A DNA stretch of 15,651 nt from an uncultured Dechloromonas sp. (lineage in GTDB: Bacteria > Pseudomonadota > Gammaproteobacteria > Burkholderiales > Rhodocyclaceae), in NCBI GenBank assembly GCA_946477505.1, contig CAMKYP010000034.1, positions 1 through 15,651 on the forward strand. Direction: 5' to 3'. Positions 7,002 to 14,872 of this stretch are shown here, piece by piece. The notes below the pieces were generated by a model. That model was given only the letters and a program-made list of their open reading frames with translations. It was not told the DNA's origin and made no database searches. Positions within the stretch are counted from its first letter, which is position 1; every line of letters begins with the position of its first letter. The position numbers were made by a program, and so were the translations under genes.

Positions 7002-8054
7002 ATGACCCAAACTCGCAAAAACTACGTCCGTCCCCTCGACATCAAACACGGCCAGGTCGACATGGCCCACGGCTCCGGCGGACGTGCGATGGCCCAATTG
7101 ATCGACGAACTGTTCGCCAAGCACCTCGGCAACGAATACCTCGCCCAGGGCGACGACGGCGCCTTGCTGCCGCATCCCGGCGAGGGCCGGCTGGTCATGG
7201 CGACCGACTCGCACGTCGTGTCGCCGCTGTTTTTCCCGGGTGGTGATATCGGCTGCCTGTCGGTGCATGGCACGATCAACGACGTGGCGGTGATGGGGGC
7301 GAAGCCGCTGTATTTATCAGCCGGCTTCATCCTTGAAGAGGGCTTCAAGCTCGCCGATCTGGCGCGCATCGTGCAAAGCATGGCGGCTGCCTCGGTGGAG
7401 GCAGGCGTGCCCATCGTGACCGGTGATACCAAGGTCGTCGAGCGTGGCAAGGGCGACGGGGTGTTTATCACGACAACCGGTGTCGGTGTCGTCGCGCCGG
7501 GTCGGGAGTTGTCCGGCCGCCATGCGCAACCGGGTGATGCGATCCTGGTGTCCGGCACGCTGGGCGATCACGGCATGGCGATCATGGCCGAGCGCGAGAG
7601 TCTGGGGTTCGAGTCGCCCATCGTGTCCGATACGGCGGCCCTGCATGGCCTGATCGAAGCGATGCGGGCGAGCGGTGCCGATATTCATGTGTTGCGCGAC
7701 CCGACGCGGGGCGGGCTGGCGACGACTTTGAACGAGATCGCCAAGCAGTCGGGCGTTGGCATGATGTTGCTGGAGAAGGATTTGCCGGTGACGCCAGCGG
7801 TCAACGCCGCCTGCGAATTTCTTGGCTTGGACCCGCTATATGTCGCCAACGAAGGGAAACTGGTGGCGATCTGCGCCGAATCGGATGCGGAGAAACTACT
7901 GGTGGCGATGCGGCGTCATCCGCTCGGGGCGGACGCCGCCATTGTCGGAAGCGTCCATGAAGATCCCTATCATTTCGTCCAGATGACCACGGCTTTCGGT
8001 GGCAAACGCATTGTGGACTGGCTGAGCGGCGAACAATTGCCGCGGATTTGCTGA
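7002..8054 (+). CDS. hypE: HypE carbamoyl dehydratase, cyanide-ligand synthesis
   Basis: HypE takes a carbamoyl group from HypF onto its C-terminal cysteine, dehydrates it with ATP to a thiocyanate and donates cyanide to the HypCD iron. The protein is 350 residues and ends in PRIC, the invariant C-terminal tail with acceptor Cys350. The PurM/AIRS-type ATP-binding fold is visible: MAHGSGGRAM (about residues 21-30), QGDDGALL, TDSHVVSPLFFPGGDIG, VTGDTKVVERGKGDG and LRDPTRGGLATTLNEIA. The ATG at 7002 gives an N-terminus of normal length, yet the bases before it (caccccagccc) contain no ribosome-binding site. HypF, required for its substrate, is not in this window. The end is only 4 bases from the convergent small gene on the minus strand. 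Confidence 0.96.
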   Translation: MTQTRKNYVRPLDIKHGQVDMAHGSGGRAMAQLIDELFAKHLGNEYLAQGDDGALLPHPGEGRLVMATDSHVVSPLFFPGGDIGCLSVHGTINDVAVMGAKPLYLSAGFILEEGFKLADLARIVQSMAAASVEAGVPIVTGDTKVVERGKGDGVFITTTGVGVVAPGRELSGRHAQPGDAILVSGTLGDHGMAIMAERESLGFESPIVSDTAALHGLIEAMRASGADIHVLRDPTRGGLATTLNEIAKQSGVGMMLLEKDLPVTPAVNAACEFLGLDPLYVANEGKLVAICAESDAEKLLVAMRRHPLGADAAIVGSVHEDPYHFVQMTTAFGGKRIVDWLSGEQLPRIC

Positions 8055-8058
8055 GCGT

Positions 8059-8265
8059 TCAGTGGCGCAGGGCAATCATGATCGAGCGGAAATCACCCAC
8101 TTCAGCGATGACCATTGCGCGGGCATCGTCCAGATTGTCGGCGTTGCGGACATGAAATTTTTCGTGGTGGCCATCGAGGTAGCGGACTGCCGCGATGTAT
8201 TCCGGACGCGGTACACGGCTGGCCCGGGGGGTACGTGTCTTGACTGGTTTACTTTGTGCTTGCAT
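8059..8265 (-). CDS. Small conserved-looking protein of unknown function
   Basis: A 68-residue protein on the strand opposite to all the hydrogenase genes, convergent with hypE. I do not recognise a named family. The N-terminus is basic and proline-rich (MQAQSKPVKTRTPRASRVPRP); the remainder looks like a compact alpha/beta fold (EYIAAVRYLDGHHEKFHVRNA, then DDARAMVIAEVGDFRSIMIALRH). Support for a real gene: AAGGAAG lies about 5 bases before the ATG on the minus strand, the composition is protein-like, and the competing + strand frame over the same bases starts with no such signal and reads less plausibly. It has no signal peptide or membrane segment. A link with hydrogenase is not shown by sequence, only by position. 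Confidence 0.62.
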   Translation of the reverse strand: MQAQSKPVKTRTPRASRVPRPEYIAAVRYLDGHHEKFHVRNADNLDDARAMVIAEVGDFRSIMIALRH

Positions 8266-8429
8266 GGCTCTTCCTTGAGTTTTTTTGTAGCAATCATCGT
8301 AGCCAGCGCGTGTTACAGAACAAATATCGCCAAAGTCATAACGACATGCTTCCTCAAAAATCAGTGCCTTGGAATCCGCTAATTTGCTTGGTTGATGCGA
8401 ATAACATGTTTTGTAAAGAAGTGTAAATA
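8266..8429. promoter_or_regulatory. AT-rich divergent intergenic region upstream of hypX and the small minus-strand gene
   Basis: This 164-base spacer is clearly more AT-rich than its surroundings and lies between two divergently read starts (8265 on minus, 8430 on plus). It is therefore the best candidate in the window for a promoter of hypX-hoxABC. I could not find a convincing sigma-70 pair or a sigma-54 -24/-12 element in it. A weak minus-strand pair, TTGTTC and TACGAT with 16 bases between, could serve the small gene. An AAAGAAG at 8415-8421 is a modest ribosome site for hypX. Confidence 0.4.
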
Positions 8430-10106
8430 ATGAGAATCCTCTTCGTTACGCATAGCTTCAACAGCCTTGCCCAGCGCCTTTATTGCGAACTGACGGCCCG
8501 TGGCCACTGCGTCAGCATCGAATTCGATATTTCCGATTCGGTGACCGAGGAGGCCGTCGCCTTGTTCAAGCCGGATCTGGTCATTGCCCCCTTTCTGAAG
8601 CGTGCCATTCCGGAATCGCTCTGGTCGCGCTTGCCTTGCTTTGTGGTTCATCCCGGAATTCCCGGCGATCGCGGTCCCTCCGCGCTTGATTGGGCGATCC
8701 AGCGCGGGCTGGATACATGGGGCGTGACCGTTCTGCAAGCCGAGTCGGAGATGGATGCCGGGCCGGTATGGGCCTCGGCCGTCTTTCCGGTGGGGATCGA
8801 GCGCAAGGCTTCGCTATACCGCAACCAGGTAACCGAGGCGGCCGTTCTGGCAGTGTTACAGGCCGTAGAGCGATTCGTGGCCGGCGATTTCGTGCCGCAG
8901 CGGGTTCCGGGGGCGGCTCATGCCTTGATGAGGCAGGTCGACCGTGCAATTGACTGGCAGGCGGACAGCACCCACTACGTGCTGGCGAAACTGAATGCGG
9001 CCGATGGTTTTCCGGGCGTTGCGGATGCCTTGTTCGGCGAGCCTTGCCATCTCTTCGATGCCTGCCCGGAAGCCAGCCTTAGAGGGGCGCCGGGCGAGCT
9101 GATCGGACGGCGCGAGACGGCCGTCTGCCGGGCCACCGTCGATGGTGCGGTATGGATAGGGCACGTCAGGCGGGCCGGCGGCATCAAGTTGCCGGTAACG
9201 ATGGCTTTTCCCGAAGCCCTGGCGCTACCGGAATATCCCCTTGCCGAGGTCTGGAAAGCACCGGCCTCGACCTGGCAGGACATTGCCTACGAAGAGGCCG
9301 GTGGTGTCGGCTTTCTCGGCTTCGAGTTCTATAACGGTGCCATGAGCACCGGGCAGTGCCAGCGACTGAAGGATGCCTTCCTGTGGGCGACTCGGCGTCC
9401 GACGAAAGTCATCGTGCTGCGCGGCGGGCGCGATTTCTGGTCGAACGGCATCCACCTGAATACCATCGAAGCCGCCGAAAGCCCGGCTGACGAGTCGTGG
9501 GCCAACATCAATGCCATCGATGACCTCGCCGAGGCGATCCTGTGCTGCGACACGCAAGTGACCGTGGCGGCGCTGGCCGGCAATGCCGGGGCTGGCGGCT
9601 GTTTCCTGGCGCGTGCTGCCGATTTCGTGTGGGCACGCGAGGGCGTGATGCTCAACCCGCATTACAAGAACATGGGCAACCTGTTCGGTTCGGAATTCTG
9701 GACCTATCTGCTGCCGCCACGGGTGGGCGAGGCGGGGGCGAAGGCGATCATGCGCCATCGTTTGCCGATGACAGCCCGGGAGTCCGTCCAGCTGGGCTTC
9801 TACGATGCCTGCCTGCCCGGGCCGGGGTTTGCCGTCGATGTGGCGCGCCGGGCGGCCGAACTGGCTGCGGCGGCGGATATCGACGAACGCCTGGGCGCCA
9901 AGCGAAACAAGCGCCAGGCCGACGAAGCCGTCAAGCCGCTGGCGGCCTATCGTGCCGAGGAATTGAAGGAGATGCGCCGCAATTTCTACGGGTTCGATCC
10001 GTCATACCACGTCGCGCGCTATCATTTCGTCTCCCGTTCGCCGCACTCGTGGACGCCGCGCCATCTGGCCCGGCACCGTGACATCGACTGGAAAATTCCC
10101 GAATGA
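8430..10106 (+). CDS. hypX: HypX/HoxX, CO-ligand synthesis from formyl-tetrahydrofolate
   Basis: HypX makes the active-site CO ligand under aerobic conditions: its N-terminal domain transfers formyl from N10-formyl-THF to CoA and its C-terminal enoyl-CoA-hydratase-like domain decarbonylates formyl-CoA. The 558 residues fit the family. N-terminal formyltransferase features include MRILFVTHSFNSLAQRLY and CFVVHPGIPGDRGPSALDW (about residues 70-90). The hydratase-like half begins near residue 285, with FLGFEFYNGAMSTGQC, LRGGRDFWSNGIHLN, LAGNAGAGG and the family-typical YKNMGNLFGSEFWTYLLPP. It overlaps hoxA by ATGA. Organisms that mature hydrogenase only anaerobically generally lack this gene, so it suggests H2 oxidation in the presence of O2. 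Confidence 0.95.
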   Translation: MRILFVTHSFNSLAQRLYCELTARGHCVSIEFDISDSVTEEAVALFKPDLVIAPFLKRAIPESLWSRLPCFVVHPGIPGDRGPSALDWAIQRGLDTWGVTVLQAESEMDAGPVWASAVFPVGIERKASLYRNQVTEAAVLAVLQAVERFVAGDFVPQRVPGAAHALMRQVDRAIDWQADSTHYVLAKLNAADGFPGVADALFGEPCHLFDACPEASLRGAPGELIGRRETAVCRATVDGAVWIGHVRRAGGIKLPVTMAFPEALALPEYPLAEVWKAPASTWQDIAYEEAGGVGFLGFEFYNGAMSTGQCQRLKDAFLWATRRPTKVIVLRGGRDFWSNGIHLNTIEAAESPADESWANINAIDDLAEAILCCDTQVTVAALAGNAGAGGCFLARAADFVWAREGVMLNPHYKNMGNLFGSEFWTYLLPPRVGEAGAKAIMRHRLPMTARESVQLGFYDACLPGPGFAVDVARRAAELAAAADIDERLGAKRNKRQADEAVKPLAAYRAEELKEMRRNFYGFDPSYHVARYHFVSRSPHSWTPRHLARHRDIDWKIPE

Positions 10107-11602
10107 ACCACACTGCTTCGAGCAGCAGCCTGCGCCGATTGCCCGCCATTCTCGTTGTTGACGACGAGGTGCGTTCGCAGGAGGCGCTACGCCGGACGCT
10201 GGAGGAAGATTTCGACGTGCTGTGCGCCGCCGATGCCGACGAGGGCATGGAGATACTCGAGCGTGAGCAGGCGATTACCGGCATTCGCATCGTGCTCTGC
10301 GACCAGCGCATGCCGGGCACCACCGGGGTGCAGTTCCTGAAGGAAGTACGCAGCCGCTGGCCGGATATCGTGCGTATCATCCTCTCCGGCTACACCGATG
10401 CAGAAGACATCATTACCGGCGTCAACGAAGCGGGCATCTGGCAATACCTGCTCAAGCCCTGGCAGCCGGAGCAGCTGTTGCTGACCCTGCAACGGGCAGC
10501 CGAGGTGTGGCGCCTGCAGCAGGAAAACCAGCGCCTCTCGGTCGACTTGCGCACCGCCGAACCGGTTCTCAAGCGCCATGTCGAGACGAAGCAGGAAAAG
10601 GCGAAGAGCAGTTTCGGTCTGGCTGCGCTGATCCGTGCTCCGGGCAGCCCGATCAATGCGGTGTGCGAACTGGTCGAGCGGGTTGCTCCCTATGACCTGT
10701 CGGTGATGGTGACCGGCGAATCCGGCACCGGCAAGGAAATGATCGCCCGGGCCATCCACTATGAAAGCCGCCGGGCCAGCAAGGCCTTTATCACCGAGAA
10801 CTGCGGCGCCTTGCCCGATACCCTGCTCGAATCGGAACTGTTCGGCTACAAGCGCGGCGCTTTTACCGGTGCCGTCGAGGATCGGGTCGGCCTTTTCCAG
10901 CAGGCCGATGGCGGCACGCTGTTCCTCGATGAAATCGGCGAAACCAGCCCGGCCTTCCAGGTCAAGCTACTGCGCGTGTTGCAGGAGGGCGAGTTCAGGC
11001 CCTTGGGCAGCAACCGCGCGGTTCATGTTGACGTGCGGGTCATCGCCGCGACCAATCGCGATCTCGAAGAGGACGTGCGCACCGGCCGTTTCCGCGAGGA
11101 TCTCTACTACCGCCTGGCGACGATCTCGCTGCACGTGCCGCCGCTGCGCGAACGGCCGATGGATCTGCCGCTGCTTGCCCGGCGGCTGCTCGAATCGAGC
11201 AGCAAGGCATTGGACAAGCCAGTCGAGGGTTTTACCAAGGAAGCCTTGGCTTGCATCGCCGCCTATCGCTGGCCTGGGAACGTCCGCGAGCTGCAAAACG
11301 AAATCCTGCGCATGGTGGCTCTGGCGACAGGCCCGCAGCTCGGTGCCGACCTGCTGTCGCCCCGGGTGCTGCGCACGCCGGTCGGCGAATTCGACGAGGC
11401 CCGGCCCAGCGACGACCTGGTTTGGGCGGCCGGCCTCACCGGCGGCCTCAAGGAGCGTATGGATCAACTGGAAAAGCACGTTCTCAAGGAGGCGATGATC
11501 CGTCTGCGCTGGAACAAGTCGCGGGTAGCCCGCGAACTCGGCCTGTCGCGCGTCGGGCTGCGTGCCAAGCTGGTGCGCTACGGGCTGGAGCAGGCCGAAT
11601 GA
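10103..11602 (+). CDS. hoxA: HoxA/HupR-type NtrC-family sigma-54 response regulator
   Basis: Transcription activator of hydrogenase genes, 499 residues. Receiver domain, residues about 14-130: acidic pair Asp20/Asp21, phospho-acceptor Asp67 in CDQRMPG and Lys118 in YLLKPW. AAA+ sigma-54 interaction domain: Walker A GESGTGKE (205-212), GAFTGA loop (252-257), and Walker B GGTLFLDEIGE with Asp276/Glu277. The C-terminus is a Fis-type helix-turn-helix (NKSRVARELGLSRVGLRAKL). All key residues for sigma-54 activation are intact. In Ralstonia the unphosphorylated form of HoxA is the active one and the kinase HoxJ switches it off; here Asp67 is retained but no kinase gene is nearby. Start and stop overlap hypX and hoxB (ATGA each), tying the regulator to the sensor genes. 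Confidence 0.95.
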   Translation: MNHTASSSSLRRLPAILVVDDEVRSQEALRRTLEEDFDVLCAADADEGMEILEREQAITGIRIVLCDQRMPGTTGVQFLKEVRSRWPDIVRIILSGYTDAEDIITGVNEAGIWQYLLKPWQPEQLLLTLQRAAEVWRLQQENQRLSVDLRTAEPVLKRHVETKQEKAKSSFGLAALIRAPGSPINAVCELVERVAPYDLSVMVTGESGTGKEMIARAIHYESRRASKAFITENCGALPDTLLESELFGYKRGAFTGAVEDRVGLFQQADGGTLFLDEIGETSPAFQVKLLRVLQEGEFRPLGSNRAVHVDVRVIAATNRDLEEDVRTGRFREDLYYRLATISLHVPPLRERPMDLPLLARRLLESSSKALDKPVEGFTKEALACIAAYRWPGNVRELQNEILRMVALATGPQLGADLLSPRVLRTPVGEFDEARPSDDLVWAAGLTGGLKERMDQLEKHVLKEAMIRLRWNKSRVARELGLSRVGLRAKLVRYGLEQAE

Positions 11603-12600
11603 AAGTGCTGTGGCTGCAAAGCGGCGGCTGTGGCGGATGTACGCAGTCCATGCTCTGTTCCGACCCGCGCCCGCTGTTCGACGAACTGCGCGATGCCGGC
11701 ATCACGTTTCTCTGGCACCCAGCCCTGTCGCTGGAAAGCGGCGAAGAGGCGTTGGCCGTTTTGGAAGACTGCGCCGAAGGGCGTCTGGCCTTCGATGCCC
11801 TGTGCGTCGAAGGGGCCATGCTGCGCGGCCCGAATGGCACCGGCAAGTTCCACCTGATGGCCGGCAGCGGCCGGCCGCTGACCGAATGGGTCGAACGTCT
11901 GGCAAAGCGGGCGAAATGGGTCTTCGCCATCGGCTCGTGCACGGCCTACGGCGGCTTCTCGGCCAACACGCCGGGCAATCCGCTGGAAGCCTGCGGCCTG
12001 CAGTTCGACGAACAGACGCCGGGAGGCCTGCTCGGCGCCGAATTCCGTTCGCCGGAAGGCTTGCCGGTGGTCAACATCGCCGGCTGCCCGACGCATCCGG
12101 GCTGGGTGGTCGATACGCTGGAAAAGGCTGCCCTCGAAGGCCTGAAACCGGAGGATCTCGACGAATTCGGGCGGCCGCTGCTTTACGCCGGCGGGCTGGT
12201 CCATCACGGCTGCGCCCGCAACGAGTATTACGAATTCAAGGCCAGCGCCGAAAAGCAGTCCGACCTCGGCTGCCTGATGGAAAACCTCGGTTGCAAGGGC
12301 ACGCAGGCCCACGCCGACTGCAACATCCGGCCGTGGAACGGCAACGGCTCCTGCCTGCGCGGCGGTTTTGCCTGCATCGCCTGTACCGAACCGGGCTTCG
12401 AATCGCCTGGCCATGCCTTCCAGGAAACGCCCAAGCTGGCCGGCATTCCCATCGGCTTGCCGACCGACATGCCGAAAGCCTGGTTCGTTGCGCTCGCCGC
12501 CTTGTCCAAGTCGGCAACGCCCAAGCGCGTGCGCAACAACGCGGTGGCCGACCATCCGGTCATTCTGCCGGCCATCCGCAAGAAGGGGGGCGGCAAGTGA
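11599..12600 (+). CDS. hoxB: HoxB/HupU regulatory hydrogenase small subunit
   Basis: Fe-S small subunit of the soluble H2-sensing regulatory hydrogenase, 333 residues. It starts MKVLWLQSGGCGGCTQSML with the proximal-cluster CxxC (Cys11, Cys14) almost at the N-terminus, so there is no Tat signal and the protein stays in the cytosol, a hallmark of HoxB/HupU. Further cluster ligands are seen in AIGSCTAYGG, NIAGCPTHPGW, LVHHGCARNEYYEF, LGCLMENLGCKG, DCNIRPWNGNGSCLRGG and CIACTEPGF. The frame is open further upstream, but that part overlaps hoxA in another frame; the ATG in the ATGA overlap at 11599 gives the family-typical N-terminus. A GTGA overlap joins it to hoxC. Confidence 0.95.
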   Translation: MKVLWLQSGGCGGCTQSMLCSDPRPLFDELRDAGITFLWHPALSLESGEEALAVLEDCAEGRLAFDALCVEGAMLRGPNGTGKFHLMAGSGRPLTEWVERLAKRAKWVFAIGSCTAYGGFSANTPGNPLEACGLQFDEQTPGGLLGAEFRSPEGLPVVNIAGCPTHPGWVVDTLEKAALEGLKPEDLDEFGRPLLYAGGLVHHGCARNEYYEFKASAEKQSDLGCLMENLGCKGTQAHADCNIRPWNGNGSCLRGGFACIACTEPGFESPGHAFQETPKLAGIPIGLPTDMPKAWFVALAALSKSATPKRVRNNAVADHPVILPAIRKKGGGK

Positions 12601-14015
12601 CGCGCATCGTCGTCGGGCCGTTCAACCGTGTCGAGGGCGATCTCGAGGTCAGCCTCGATCTGGCCGACGGCCGGGTGCAGGCTGCTTATGTCAATTCACC
12701 GCTATTCCGGGGGTTCGAGCAGATCATGATCGGCCGTGCGCCGCTCGATGCGTTGGCCATCGTGCCGCGCATCTGCGGCATCTGCTCGGTCGCCCAGTCG
12801 GCGGCGGCGGCCTCGGCGCTGGCCGACGCCATGGGCATCGTGCCAACCCCGAACGGTGTGCTGGCGCGCCATCTGATCCAGGCTACCGAAAACCTGGCCG
12901 ATCACCTGACGCACTTCTACCTCTTCTTCATGCCCGATTTCGCCCGCTCTGCCTATGCCGGGCGGCCCTGGCACGAAGCCGTGGCGCGCCGTTTCGCGGC
13001 AGTGCGGGGCGAGGCATCAGCCGACATGCTGCCGGCCCGCGCCGGCTTCCTCAAGCTGATGGGCTTCCTGGCCGGGCGCTGGCCGCATACCCTGACCATC
13101 CAGCCCGGTGGCAGCACCCGCGCCATCACGGCCGGCGAGCGTATCCGCCTGCTGGCTCAATTGCGGGAGTTTCGTGGCTTTCTGGAAAAGCATCTGTTCG
13201 GCGACACACTGGCCAATGTGGCGCAATTGGCCAGCAAGGCGCAACTGCTTGCCTGGGCCGACGGACGATCGGCGGACTTCCCTGCCTTCCTGGCGGCGGC
13301 CAGCGATCTCGGGCTGGACAAGCTAGGAAGGGCGAGCGATGCCTTCTTGTCGCATGGCGCCTACGGAGTCCTCCCTGCGGGTAGCTGGCAGGCTGGTAAA
13401 TCGGCCGCATTCGATCCTGTCGCGATCGACGAGGACACCTCCCGCGCCTGGCTGGCCCAGGGTAATCCCCGCCATCCCGCACACGGCGAAACCATTGTCG
13501 ATGCGAACAAGGCTGCTGCCTACACCTGGTGCAAGGCACCGCGCTATGCCGGCCAAGCCTACGAAGTCGGCGCGCTGGCACGGCAGATCGTTGCCGGACA
13601 CCCTCTGCTGCTTGATTTTGTGGCACATGACGGTGGTAGCGTCATGGCCCGTGTTGTCGCCCGGTTGCTCGAACTGGCGCTGATCGTGCCGGAAATGGAG
13701 CGCTGGGTGCACGCGTTGCAACCCGGAGAAGCCTTCTGTACCCATGGCGACATGCCCGACGAAGCCAGCGGTGCCGGCCTCGTCGAAGCCGCTCGCGGCA
13801 GCCTCGGGCATTGGCTGAGCATTCGTCGTGGTCGTATCGAACGCTACCAGATCATCGCCCCAACCACCTGGAATTTCTCCCCCCGTGATAGCAATGAACA
13901 GCCCGGCCCGCTCGAGCAAGCACTGGTCGGCCTGCCTGCCGGCGACGGCGCCTTGCCCACCGTACAGCACGTCGTGCGGTCGTTCGATCCGTGCATGGTG
14001 TGTACCGTGCATTGA
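12597..14015 (+). CDS. hoxC: HoxC/HupV regulatory hydrogenase large subunit
   Basis: NiFe-site subunit of the H2 sensor, 472 residues from a GTG start at 12597 that overlaps the hoxB stop (GTGA). The N-terminus MTRIVVGPFNRVEGDLEV is typical. The first ligand motif is RICGICSVAQ (Cys60, Cys63), with Gln67 where catalytic uptake enzymes have His. The protein ends exactly at DPCMVCTVH (Cys466, Cys469, His472), without the C-terminal extension that a maturation protease would remove; this is the diagnostic feature of regulatory hydrogenases. Ile62 and Phe110 occupy the gas-channel positions that are Val and Leu in standard enzymes. HoxC is expected to pass the H2 signal to a HoxJ-type kinase, which is not encoded immediately downstream. 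Confidence 0.96.
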   Translation: MTRIVVGPFNRVEGDLEVSLDLADGRVQAAYVNSPLFRGFEQIMIGRAPLDALAIVPRICGICSVAQSAAAASALADAMGIVPTPNGVLARHLIQATENLADHLTHFYLFFMPDFARSAYAGRPWHEAVARRFAAVRGEASADMLPARAGFLKLMGFLAGRWPHTLTIQPGGSTRAITAGERIRLLAQLREFRGFLEKHLFGDTLANVAQLASKAQLLAWADGRSADFPAFLAAASDLGLDKLGRASDAFLSHGAYGVLPAGSWQAGKSAAFDPVAIDEDTSRAWLAQGNPRHPAHGETIVDANKAAAYTWCKAPRYAGQAYEVGALARQIVAGHPLLLDFVAHDGGSVMARVVARLLELALIVPEMERWVHALQPGEAFCTHGDMPDEASGAGLVEAARGSLGHWLSIRRGRIERYQIIAPTTWNFSPRDSNEQPGPLEQALVGLPAGDGALPTVQHVVRSFDPCMVCTVH

Positions 14016-14095
14016 TGAATTGATCGACAAGGCTTTTCCGCCTAGCGGTGCGTTTGCTATCCTCGGTGGCTGTTTCGGTCGGAAGCATTACCGGT

Positions 14096-14872
14096 ATGAC
14101 ACAGAGGACGACGTATTACGATTTGCTGGGGCTTGCCCCGGAGGCTGATCTGGAGCGGATCGGCGCGGCCTATTTACGGTTGTCGCGGGAATTGGCGGAG
14201 CGCGAGGACGATGATGTCGAGCTGCGCCAGAAGGTGCTCAAGCAGGCCTTCGACGTTCTGTCCGATCCGGTGCGCCGGGCCGCCTACGATGCAGGGCTGA
14301 ACGGCCAGAGCACCTTGAGTTTTCGTGGGGAATCGCCACTTCCACTTAATGTCGCGCTTGGCGGAACGAAGCGCAACCCGGTGCGCGTCCTGCTGACCAT
14401 TATTGCGACGCTGATGATTGTCGGTCTGGTGATTCAGGTCGGGGTGATGTTCAGTACGTACAAGCGGGTTAACGAAGTCGCGGCGCCCAATGCCGCCTCG
14501 CCGGCTGCCGAAAAGGCCTATCTGCAAGATTTTTATCAAACCTACGGTATCCGGGCGGCAAGCCGCGAGGAGGCGGATCTACTGTTGGCCGACATGCGGC
14601 GCAAGGAGGCGGCCGAGGGCGAGAAGCGTATGCAGGAACGCCAGCAGGAGGAGCAGGAGCGCGCGCAGCGGCGTTTCGAGGAAGACTCCCGGCGCCTGGG
14701 GGCGCAGGTGACGGCCGACAATCTGCGCGCCGAAGAGGAGGCGCGTCGTGTCCGGGAGGACGAGGAGCGACGCAAGGAAGCACAGGAGAAGGCCCAGCAG
14801 GAAGCGGAGCGCATGAAGCGCGAGGCGGAGATCGCCCGTTTCCGTTCTCGCCCGAGCGTGGGCGGCGAGTGA
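14096..14872 (+). CDS. Membrane-anchored J-domain-like protein without HPD motif
   Basis: 258 residues from the ATG at 14096, preceded by GGAAG. Residues 6-69 read as a J-like domain: YYDLLGLAPEADLERIGAAY at the start and KQAFDVLSDPVRRAAYD at the end, both strongly DnaJ-like. The HPD tripeptide between helices II and III, needed to stimulate DnaK ATPase, is absent; the loop reads AEREDDDVE. One membrane segment lies at about 97-119 (VLLTIIATLMIVGLVIQVGV). The rest, about 165-250, is a long Glu/Arg/Gln-rich coiled coil. This places the J-like domain and coiled coil on opposite sides of the membrane. A GTG at 14048 would add 16 residues ahead of the J domain and is less likely. The stop overlaps the next gene (GTGA). 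Function unknown; a link to hydrogenase is not shown. Confidence 0.83.
   Translation: MTQRTTYYDLLGLAPEADLERIGAAYLRLSRELAEREDDDVELRQKVLKQAFDVLSDPVRRAAYDAGLNGQSTLSFRGESPLPLNVALGGTKRNPVRVLLTIIATLMIVGLVIQVGVMFSTYKRVNEVAAPNAASPAAEKAYLQDFYQTYGIRAASREEADLLLADMRRKEAAEGEKRMQERQQEEQERAQRRFEEDSRRLGAQVTADNLRAEEEARRVREDEERRKEAQEKAQQEAERMKREAEIARFRSRPSVGGE

Noticed and set aside
6295..7005. 236-residue + strand frame running from hypD through the repeat element
   Set aside because: It overlaps hypD in another frame and then reads inverted repeats; no protein-like features.
8238..8260. Possible sigma-54 -24/-12 element (TGG...TGCT with right spacing) upstream of hypX
   Set aside because: Only the GG and GC cores and a few flanking bases match; it overlaps the start of the minus-strand gene and lies about 170 bases from hypX, so not convincing.
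8062..8382. + strand frame of 106 residues opposite the small minus-strand gene
   Set aside because: No ribosome site at its start, cysteine-rich atypical end, and the minus-strand frame has the better start signal and composition.
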